Shown here in pieces: positions 56,427-64,000 of a stretch of DNA of 64,000 bases. The notes beneath the pieces were generated by a model. The model ran no database searches, was not told the origin of the DNA, and saw only the letters and a program-made list of their open reading frames with translations. The stretch comes from Cunninghamia lanceolata (taxonomy: Eukaryota; Streptophyta; Pinopsida; Cupressales; Cupressaceae), in assembly GCA_027924645.1 (NCBI GenBank), contig BSBN01000809.1, positions 46,158,001 through 46,222,000 of the forward strand, given 5' to 3'. A program made the translations under genes and the position numbers. Each line of letters starts with the position of its first letter. Position 1 is the first letter of the stretch.

Positions 56427-56602
56427 TAGGGGAACAAAAATATCACCCTTATGATTGTAATAAGAAAAATGTGTCTCCAAAAGTGCATAAAAATATTCCT
56501 TTCACTATCATAGTGAGAAATCACGAGTATTTCGACAGCAGAGGGTCTTTGGTTGTGGAAGTCAGGCCCAACAATATTCCATTTGTCTTTTTTTTGCTTT
56601 TA

Positions 56603-56711
56603 CAAAATGGATATCCATTTTGAAAATGGATATCTGTTTTGTAAAAGCCCAATTGTTTGCAATGGACACTCTGCAACATCCATATCGCTACTACAAAATA
56701 GATATCTGTTT
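56603..56711. promoter_or_regulatory. GGATATCC palindrome cluster upstream of the transposase
   Basis: CAAAATGGATATCCATTTTG (perfect 20-bp palindrome, 56603-56622), AAAATGGATATCTGTTTT (56623-56640) and CAAAATAGATATCTGTTTT (56693-56711). About 180 bp upstream of the transposase ATG, so it could serve as promoter-proximal binding sites. Confidence 0.55.
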
Positions 56712-58935
56712 TATTATGTACATTTAGATTCTAGACTAGGGATTCATTTTATTATTCTATAAACTTATGAATTACCATCTAATTTCAATGTTTACACACT
56801 AATCCACCTAGGTATCAACTTAATAAAGCTCTGGATATAAGCCATTATTTGATTTTAGGCTATCATCAAATGAGGAGCTTCTAAAGGCAAAAATGTTGTC
56901 CCAAAAGAAGGCTCAATGTTATTCGTAAAGACATTAGATTGTTAAAATACAAATTCAAGGTTAGATATTCCTTGGGCTATTTTAGTATAGAGAAGCAAAA
57001 TTGCAATATATGACTATCCTAGGAATTAGAATGGTTGATCATAGGATATTCATGGCATTTTGATATTAATGGATGGATTGATGGATGTTTAGGGAGTTTA
57101 AGTTTAAATGTAATGTGTGAAAATTCTTATTTATGAAGGATCTAATATGTCTTATGTCTTATTTGCAGGCCATTCAAGAAAGAAATGAAAAGATACCAAG
57201 GACTATCATAACACCTATTATAATTAGGTGCATCAAAGGATTGTCATCCAAGACCTTACCAATATGGGAAGTTATCAAAACCATGTCATGTTTAAAATTA
57301 AAGGCTTTATCACCTCTTTGTCCCTATAGGCCTATTAGAACAATAGGTCACATTTTATTCATATACCGGGGTTGAGAATAAACACTAAGCATTTGTAGTT
57401 ATGGCAAGTGTAAATGGAAATAGATCACAACTTTAGACAATCTATCCTCTCCTAGATTGCATTGACTGAGTGGAAATTAAAAATTCCCTATTAATGTCCT
57501 TTATATACTGAAGGTATTGGTGAGAAAGGTAAACTTTGTATGTTGTAGACAAGGCCTCAAATGTAGAATATATTATGACAATAACGATAAGGACTGTTAG
57601 GCATGAATGCTATCACTATTATAGATTGTCAAACCAACCATAGGCTGCCATAATAGTACACTGCTGACTATCATACCTTTAGGCATGGTGCCATGAACCT
57701 TATGAGTAGAATGCATTGGTATTTGTGAGAAATGTATTCCTTATGTTAAGAATAAGTATTTATATTGTTTGAACATCATCAAAAGGTGGACTACAAATAC
57801 GACTTTGTCAAAGGAAAACTTTAGTGGTAAAATCTAACTATGAACTATTGTGCCATCCAAGCACAATCATGACCAACATCAAGGTATAGTCAAGGCATGG
57901 GTGTCTTAAGAAACACAATTGAAATTGTCCATGGATATTTGAAGTAATTCGCAATATTCATGATCAAGAATCAACTCTGACTGTCTCAACAGTGGTAAAT
58001 TTGGCTTCAAGACAATAAAAAATGAGCTTAGGGATTCATTATCACCAAGTAATAAAGAAGAGTAACCGTAAGTGTCGACCTTCAATTTCATTATACAAAA
58101 GGATGAAGAAGGGGCCATAGTATTTTCATATCATAATACAACATACAAAAGGAAAATCATGAAGTCAAAACATGTGCAAAGGGTATCTATGTTAAAGAGG
58201 AGAGTTGTGAATGGACGATGACTATCACTATCAAAATAACATATAGTCTCACTAAGGACAGTTAGGTGATTTGTGGATTGTCATGACTACAAGGCACGAG
58301 AACCTTGTGTATGAAGAGGAAAGAAATATAAATAAAAGAAGATTGAAGGATTGTTGCACCTGGGTACAATGATCCTAAAGGATTGTCGTGCTAAAAAGAT
58401 AGTCAACAATACAAAGATTCATATTTCAAGGCTATCCTTAATCTCATTCACATGGTCCTAATGTTGGTTTGATTTGCATGGAGTGAGATGATACTATCAG
58501 GATTAACTGAAAAGGTGAAAGGGTTTGGTACCAAATTTGGTCACAAGTGTAAAAATTGCAATAAGCTTGAGAATATTGTTCACTAAACCTAGAACTATCA
58601 CCAAGCAACATCTGTTTCATAAGATGTGATCAACAACCATGTAAGAAAAATGGATATCAACCTTATTGGTTATGCGTGCTTGATAAGAGCCCATACTTTT
58701 CATAAGGAGCCACCAATTTTTAACTAAATATTTCCATTAAAAACGGATAAAAAAATGTTCACCCAAATGAGGAAACTAGATTGTTAATTAGAATTCTATG
58801 TGTAATGTGATATGAAACAATAGATACACCTATAAATGACCAACTAACTTTAACTTCTCATATTATTTGCCTCGATGTTTCAAATATGTTGCTTCTCTTC
58901 ATCCAAACCAATGGTACAAAATTTTTCATAGATCA
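56712..58935. other. Right interior of the transposon, no gene recognised
   Basis: The only sizeable frame (57133-57375, +) has no domain. Text such as GACTATCA..ACTAT and GGATTGTCATGACTAC recurs loosely, suggesting decayed non-coding or very old coding DNA. Confidence 0.4.
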
Positions 58936-58938
58936 AGG

Positions 58939-59045
58939 AAACGGATATCCATTTTCAGAACGGATATCCATTTTGAGTTGATTTTACTGAAGAAAAATGG
59001 ATATCCATCTTGCTTTGGTACAAAGCAAGATGGATATCTATTTTG
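58939..59045. promoter_or_regulatory. GGATATCC palindrome cluster, right end
   Basis: AAACGGATATCCATTTT (58939-58955), GAACGGATATCCATTTT (58958-58974), then an inverted pair ATGGATATCCATCTTGC / GCAAGATGGATATCTATTTT (58997-59045). Mirrors the left-end cluster and lies about 0.8-0.9 kb inside the right TIR. Confidence 0.6.
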
Positions 59046-59824
59046 ATTGTTGACTTTTTATGAATTCTAATGTGTTTTAATGTTTTAGTCTCTTCTTTGA
59101 ACTTCACCCTTCGTGCTGACGACTTTTTTTTAATGCAAAACTGATAAAACGAAAAGGGTTTATAGAAAAAATTGTTAGCTTTCTAAAAATATAAGATTTA
59201 TTTGGTTATCATTTTATTAAATAATTATTAATAATTTTCTATATACCGTGTCTCTGAAATCCTGATGGACACACTGATTGAAAAACATCCATAACTTTCA
59301 AACCATTTCACCTTTTTGAGATCCGAAACCTACGTCACACTCTATGCTTTTCTAGCTATAGGTTAAAAAAAAAAATTGAATTTTGATTTTTTTTTATCGA
59401 GTTAGGTTGGCTGGAAAATTACTTTTTATTTTTTAAAAAAAGTCACAGTAAAAAAATCATAACTAATTGTTTTATTAGAAAAAAATTTCAAATAAATATG
59501 CATCACATCTAGACATGAGTCCTCTACTTATTTTGAAAGTTTCAAAAAGATATATATATTTTTAGTCATAGTTAGGTTGGCTGGACAGACACCCACTTTT
59601 TATTTTTTTCTGAAAAATTTAATAGCTGTTCATTGAAATATTCAATTTTTACTAAGTAAATTTAGTTTTTTTTTTAAAAAAATTAGTAGCCTATAAACTA
59701 GATTCAATTCTCTACAAATTTCATTCTTACATCTTTTTCAAATTGTATAGATAATCCATTCAAAATTTCACATGAACTTGATAAAGTCTGATTTTTTGTA
59801 TTTTCATTGCCACTTAGAGGTATA
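59046..59824. other. AT-rich subterminal DNA
   Basis: Homopolymeric A and T runs. GAGTTAGGTTGGCTGG / TAGTTAGGTTGGCTGGAC occurs twice (59399-59415 and 59568-59585), a further candidate subterminal repeat. No gene. Confidence 0.4.
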
Positions 59825-59854
59825 GTTTGGCCCATCATGATCCTGCACATACCC
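59825..59854 (-). repeat. Right TIR
   Basis: Reverse complement begins GGGTATGTGCAGGATCAT then GATGGGCCAAAC. Followed immediately by TTAA (59855-59858). Confidence 0.9.
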
Positions 59855-60622
59855 TTAACTGCAATAAGATTGGTTATTTTGCCTCAAGGTGTTCAGAAAG
59901 ATTTTCAAGGCCAAATCCTAACAAATCAAGGTTCCAAAAGAATTGTTACTATGCTCATGAAGATGATGATAATGAAGAAGTAACAGATGATGAATCAGAG
60001 ACAGGAAACAAATCTAGAAGTGACTGGGTGTTTATTGCCATCAAGGAAGAAGATCCAATGCCCTCTGAATCTGTCAATCATAAAGTTGTAGAAAGAGCTC
60101 TGGCTGCCCAAGTTGAAGAAAAGGATGATTGGGTCATTGACAGTGGATGCTCTCACCATATGACAGGTGACAAAAATAATTTCATAGATTTGGAAATGTA
60201 TGAAGGAGGAGTGGTAAAGTTTGGTGATAATTCTGCTGGTAGAATCAGAGGTAGAGAAACTATTTCTTTTGATGGAAGGAACAAAACCGGTAATGTACTG
60301 TATGTTGAAGGATTGAAGCACAATCTTCTCAGTATTGCATAGTTGGTGGACAAAGGCTATGATCTCTGATTCAAGAATAGAAAATGCAAGATCTTTAAAA
60401 GTTCCAGAATAGAGATTACATCCTCAAGCAAAAGGTAATATCTTCCATTTAGTTGGTACTGGTAAAAGTTGTCTATTTGTGCAAATTGATCAGAGTTGGT
60501 TATGGCATAGGAGGATGTGTCATGTGAACTTTGACAATATCATCAAGATAAGAAACACTCAAGCTGTAAGAGATCTTCCAAAACTAGTGAAACCTACAAA
60601 TAGTTTGTGCAAATAATGCCAG

Positions 60623-60979
60623 TTGGGGAAACAAAGCAGAGTCTCATTCAAAAGTAAGGAAAAATCTTCTACCAAATTATTAGACTTAGTTTATACTGAT
60701 TTATGTGGTCCGGCAAGGATCAAAAGTGTGCAAGGTGATAGATATTTCATGCTATTAATTGATGACTACTCCATAATGATGTGGGTTACTTTTCTGAAAG
60801 AGAAATCAGAAGCTCTTGAGAAATTCAAAATATTCAAGGCTATGGTAGAGAATGAAACCAGACTAAAATTAAAATGTCTAAGGTCTGATAGAGGTGGAAA
60901 ATTCACATCTGGTGAGTTCATAGAATTCTGTGAGAAGCATGGAATAAGAAGACAGTTGTTTTCTCCTAGGACTCCATAG
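60623..60979 (+). CDS. Integrase core segment of Copia pol
   Basis: Open piece spanning the first two acidic residues of the rve integrase core: SSTKLLDLVYTDLCGP and KLKCLRSDRGGKFTS. It ends at a TAG that precedes the Glu-containing NGVVERKN block. It inserts cDNA in intact relatives. Confidence 0.75.
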   Translation: MGKQSRVSFKSKEKSSTKLLDLVYTDLCGPARIKSVQGDRYFMLLIDDYSIMMWVTFLKEKSEALEKFKIFKAMVENETRLKLKCLRSDRGGKFTSGEFIEFCEKHGIRRQLFSPRTP

Positions 60980-61849
60980 CAGAATGGAGTAGTGGAGAGA
61001 AAGAACTAGACCATCCAGGAAGCATCTAGAACCATGATGATGGAAGCAAATGTTCCTCAGATCTATTGGAGAGAAGTTGTCGGCACTGCAGTCTATACTC
61101 TCAATCGAGTACAAATCAGAAGCGATACTGGTAAGACTCCTTATGAACTTTGGTTTGGCATCACTCCTACTGTGAGGTATTTTAGAGTTTTTGATAGCAA
61201 ATGTTACATTAAGAGAGATGAAGATTTAGGCAAATTTGACGCTAGAAGTGATGAAGGAATTTTCTTGGGTTACTCTACTCAAAGTAAAGCATACTGGTGT
61301 TATAACAAGAGATTGAGGAAGATTATAGAAAGTACTAATGTGAAGGTTGATGAAGGAATTGAAAAACCCTCAAGGTTTTATGAATATAATGAAGATGATC
61401 AGAATAGTGTTCTAATTCAAGGAGCACAAGCCCCTTCTGAAATTTTGATTCAAACTGATCTGGTAAATCAAGAAGAAGAGATAAGTTTGAATGAGCTTGA
61501 TGAAGAATCAGAAGTGTAAGAAACTCCCAAAGTTCCCAGGTATATAAGACTGAACCACTCTAAAGATCGGATCATAGGTGATAAAAGCAAAGGTGTACAA
61601 ACAAGAAGAAGGATTGCTCAAGATTCAGAAGAGTATTATCTGATTTCAAAGATTGAACCTAAGACAATGAATGAAGCTTGCAATGATGAAAACTGGACTA
61701 AAGCAATGGAGGAAGAGCTGATGCAAATTGAGAAAAATCACACCTGGGATCTTGTTCTCAGACCTAGAAACAAGAATGTGATTGGAACCAAGTGGGTCTT
61801 CTAGAACAAACTGAATGAAGTTGGTGAAGTAATCAGAAATAACACCAGA

Positions 61850-62719
61850 TTGGTCTGCAAGGGTTACTCTCAAATAGAAGGAGTTGATTTTGAAGAAACG
61901 TTTGCTCTAGTGGCAATAATTGAAGCAATCAGATTATTTCTTGCTTTTGTTGCCTTCAAAGATTTTAAAGTATATCAGATGGATGTCAAGTCTGCCTTCT
62001 TGAATGGTGACTTGGAAGAAGTATACATTGAGCAACTAGATGGATTTCAATTGTCTGATCATGCTGATATGGTCTGCAAATTGAAGAAAGCACTATATGG
62101 ACTAAAGCAAGCTCCAAGAGCCTGGTATGAAAGATTGGATAAGTATCTTTTGAAGATTGGTTTCAACAAAGGTACTGCTAACAGTAATTTGTATTTCAAA
62201 ATTGATCATGAAAATATCTTGATTGTTGAAGTGTTTGTTGATGATATCATTTTTGGAGGAAAAGATAGTATGTGTAAAACTTTTACAAATCAAATGAAAA
62301 GTGAATTTGAAATGTCCATGCTTGGGGAAATAAATTTTTTCTTGGGTCTACAAATCACTCAAACAAAGAAAGGAATTTTTATTTCTCAAACCAAATATGT
62401 GAAAGAATTGTTGAAGAAATTTGGGATGGAAGACTCAAAACCAATGAATACTCCCATGGCAATCGTATGTAAATTGAGCAAAGATGATGACTCTCCTAAG
62501 GCTGATCAGAAAAGGTACAGGTCAATGATTGGTGGATTGTTGTATCTCACTCAAACTAGACCTGACATTATGAATGTTGTTGGTCTTGTTGCTAGATTTC
62601 AAGCTGATCCTAGAGAATCTCATGTCATGGCAATCAAGAGGATTTTTAGATATCTAAAAGGGACAGTTGAGTATGGATTGTGGTATCCTAGAGATCATGA
62701 TTTTTCTCTTCATGCATAA
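61850..62719 (+). CDS. Reverse transcriptase segment of Copia pol
   Basis: Longest open piece of pol (289 codons): RVT_2 family with [30 protein letters not shown], the FVDDIIFG catalytic motif and [19 protein letters not shown], then the connection to RNase H. It starts after a TAG in WVF*NKLNE and ends at a TAA before DADWAG, so RT and RNase H are separated. Confidence 0.85.
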   Translation: MVCKGYSQIEGVDFEETFALVAIIEAIRLFLAFVAFKDFKVYQMDVKSAFLNGDLEEVYIEQLDGFQLSDHADMVCKLKKALYGLKQAPRAWYERLDKYLLKIGFNKGTANSNLYFKIDHENILIVEVFVDDIIFGGKDSMCKTFTNQMKSEFEMSMLGEINFFLGLQITQTKKGIFISQTKYVKELLKKFGMEDSKPMNTPMAIVCKLSKDDDSPKADQKRYRSMIGGLLYLTQTRPDIMNVVGLVARFQADPRESHVMAIKRIFRYLKGTVEYGLWYPRDHDFSLHA

Positions 62720-62989
62720 ATAGATGCGGATTGGGCAGGAGATGTGGATGACCAGAAGAGTACCAGTGGTGGAGCATTCTTTTTGGGAAAGAGATTGGTT
62801 TCTTGGATGAGCAAAAAATAAGAGGCAATATCTCTGTCCACTACAAAAGTAGAATATATTGCAGCAGCAGGTAGTTGCACTCAAGTTTTTTGGATGAAGC
62901 AAATGCTAAGAGACATACGAGTGGAGTATGAGTAGCCTATCACAATCTTCTGTGATAATTCAAGTGCAATAAATATATCTAAGAATCTG

Positions 62990-63186
62990 GTGTTGCATTC
63001 AAAGACTAAACATATATCCATTAAGTTTCACTTTTTGAGAGAGCAAGTGAACAAGAATGAAGTTAGATTAGAGTTTGTGCCTTCAAAGGATCAGATTGCA
63101 GATATCTTTACTAAACCTCTACCTAAGGACTCTTTTGAGTTTCTCAGGGAGAAGTTAGGGGTTATTGCCCCTACGATGATGAACTA
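62990..63186 (+). CDS. RNase H C-terminal segment of Copia pol
   Basis: LHSKTKHISIKFHFLREQVN, RLEFVPSKDQIADIFTKPLP: the conserved C-terminal RNase H and tail of Copia polyproteins, in frame with the RT segment. Confidence 0.8.
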
Positions 63187-63507
63187 AGGTGCACTAATGT
63201 GCATTAGTCTGGTGGATATCACAGTCATATCTTATGATCTAGATTGATGATGGAGAGATGCTACTCAGGGGGAGTAGCTGGTATGATTCTAAAGTGTTGG
63301 AGTTGCAAGTATGTGGCCTTTGCCATTGATGTCAAAGGGGGAGAGAAGACATGTAAAAAACAAATGGTTGCTAATCAAAGGGGGAGCAGTAAAGGAAGAG
63401 AAGACATGTGAATGGTTGTTGTTGATAGGGGGAGTTGTGTTAGAGAGAAAATTTTCTTGTCTTGATGGTCAAAATAGTTTTTCACATCATATGTTGCCAT
63501 CAATGAC

Positions 63508-63518
63508 AAAGGGGGAGA
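63508..63518 (+). promoter_or_regulatory. Polypurine tract
   Basis: AAAGGGGGAGA directly before the 3' LTR. It primes plus-strand synthesis. Other GGGGGAG runs at about 63268, 63337, 63379 and 63428 are spaced upstream and resemble duplicated polypurine tracts. Confidence 0.85.
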
Positions 63519-63519
63519 T

Positions 63520-64000
63520 TGTTGCAAGTATGGGACTAACCAATGTTGTCATTGATGTCAACATACTCCTGTTGCCTTAATGATAAGGATCAGAGGATGT
63601 AATTCAAAGGGTTTGTAGATATGTGTCTAAAGATGATCCAGTAAAGATTTTAGAGGTCCACATGATGATCTGAAGAAGTTGTGGCCGCTCAAGTAAAACT
63701 AGTTCGGTAGGTGTTCAGAGGTGACAGAGTGATACAGACAGGTCCGGTGAGATCTGGAAATGCATTATCCTATTCTACGGATTTGGTGGAGTATTTAGGA
63801 AGTCCTTGTAAAGTGTCAATTTGATTGGTTAGTGGTCTGGAGGTCCGCAAGCATCTATTCCTTTGTGATAGTGATGACAGACTGTGTTCTTGAGGTTCCA
63901 GATGAAGGAGAAAAAATTTAGTAAGCAGATGTAGTGTGGATGTTCTTGGTGATTCAGGCAAGCTTGTGGAAGTCTTTGGATCATATCCAGTTTGTGTTGG
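63520..64000 (+). repeat. 3' LTR of the Copia element (cut by window edge)
   Basis: Starts TGTTGCAAGTATGGG and aligns with 38823 onward. The remaining roughly 780 bp and the target duplication should lie beyond the window. Confidence 0.9.

Larger units (their letters stand above)
40961..59854. mobile_element. 18.9 kb TIR DNA transposon, TTAA target site, superfamily unassigned
   Basis: Both ends begin GGGTATGTGCAGGATCAT (18/18 inverted match), extending with mismatches to GGCCAAAC at about 30 bp. A TTAA duplication flanks the element. Two convergent genes lie inside: an unrecognised ORF (44772-46785, +) and a decayed DDE/D-type transposase (56426-53436, -). AAAACGGATATCCGTTTT-like palindromes cluster near each end and upstream of each gene. 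TTAA targets are established for piggyBac, Kolobok and Sola3 elements, but the GGG-starting TIR and the protein motifs gave me no certain match. Much of the length is secondary: a telomere-like minisatellite, a foldback satellite and PPR fragments. The gag-interrupting position gives a clean minimum age relative to the Copia copy. Confidence 0.85.
59859..63186 (+). pseudogene. Copia gag end and pol (PR-INT-RT-RNase H)
   Basis: Opens with the second half of the zinc knuckle, NCNKIGYFASRCSER, where Tyr replaces the usual His. Then the aspartic protease (DWVIDSGCSHHMTG), a frame change near 60418, the GAG-pre-integrase HRRMCHVNFDNI, integrase (LVYTDLCGP, LRSDRGGKF, then the NGVVERKN block; D-D-E core), reverse transcriptase ([44 protein letters not shown]) and RNase H ([39 protein letters not shown]). 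It ends in a TAA at 63184-63186. About ten nonsense codons; most, such as TAG before QNGVVERKN and TAA in KK*EAISLS, sit where CAG or CAA fits. Dead copy. Confidence 0.9.
38823..64000 (+). mobile_element. Ty1/Copia retrotransposon, split by a DNA transposon, 3' end outside the window
   Basis: 5' LTR 38823-40079, PBS 40082-40093, gag from 40138, interruption by the TIR transposon at 40961-59854, then the rest of gag, protease, integrase, reverse transcriptase and RNase H (59859-63186), polypurine tract 63508-63518 and the first 481 bp of the 3' LTR. The PR-INT-RT-RH order is diagnostic of Copia. LTRs differ by several percent over the shared part by eye. There are many nonsense codons and at least two frameshifts, so the copy is dead. 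Total Copia sequence without the insertion is about 6.3 kb within the window. Confidence 0.95.

Noticed and set aside
40961..59854. Calling the TIR transposon piggyBac because of TTAA
   Set aside because: TIRs begin GGG, not CCC, and the transposase motifs do not let me confirm piggyBac; TTAA alone is shared by other superfamilies.

Overview
The window looks like repeat-rich nuclear DNA of a land plant, most likely a gymnosperm (conifer-like). The grounds are interstitial TTTAGGG-type telomeric repeats, a plant mobile domain (PMD) exon, PPR fragments of the 'QRD.ISWNAMI.RYAQNGFFEKAL' type, GT-AG introns, and Copia and DUF4283 remnants. The species call is an inference. I see no intact single-copy host gene; nearly everything is mobile-element DNA, much of it nested.

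Left third (about 0.5-20 kb). A Helentron-like rolling-circle element sits on the minus strand. One 1,903-codon frame runs from 12765 to 7054 and encodes OTU protease, DUF6570, HUH Rep, Pif1/RecD-type helicase and endonuclease/exonuclease/phosphatase (EEP) domains in that order. It is broken only by three in-frame stop codons. Downstream on the same strand is a separate spliced gene for an RPA70-like ssDNA-binding protein. The block is flanked by about 1.35 kb inverted arms (470-1823 and 14542-16300) packed with TGACGTCA and ATCATGAT palindromes, an architecture not expected of a Helitron or Helentron. Pieces of the right arm and its flank are re-duplicated up to 20.15 kb.

Middle (20-38.8 kb). 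AT-rich and purine-rich non-coding DNA hosts two defined LTR insertions. One is non-autonomous (23804-26913, TSD AAGGA). The other carries a PMD exon and has a truncated 3' LTR (27805-32146, TSD ATATG); it split an older tandem A-B-A'-B' duplication. A DUF4283 (LINE ORF1-like) pseudogene and a reversed Copia LTR (37252-38694) follow.

Right part (38.8-64 kb). A Copia retrotransposon starts with its 5' LTR at 38823 and runs into its 3' LTR, which leaves the window. Its gag zinc-knuckle codons are split by an 18.9 kb TIR DNA transposon (40961-59854). That element has an 18-bp perfect TIR core beginning GGGTATGTGCAGG, a TTAA target duplication and two convergent genes. One is an unrecognised multi-exon ORF (plus strand, 44772-46785) containing a duplicated exon. 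The other is a decayed DDE/D-type transposase with SDN..GQFKN and GH.KGEHDG motifs (minus strand, 56426-53436). Clusters of an AAAACGGATATCCGTTTT-type palindrome lie near both ends and just upstream of each gene. This transposon has also accumulated a telomere-like minisatellite, a 3.7 kb near-perfect foldback of 359-bp and 154-bp repeats, and PPR gene fragments. I could not assign it to a named superfamily; together with the palindromic-arm Helentron it is the best candidate here for something undescribed.
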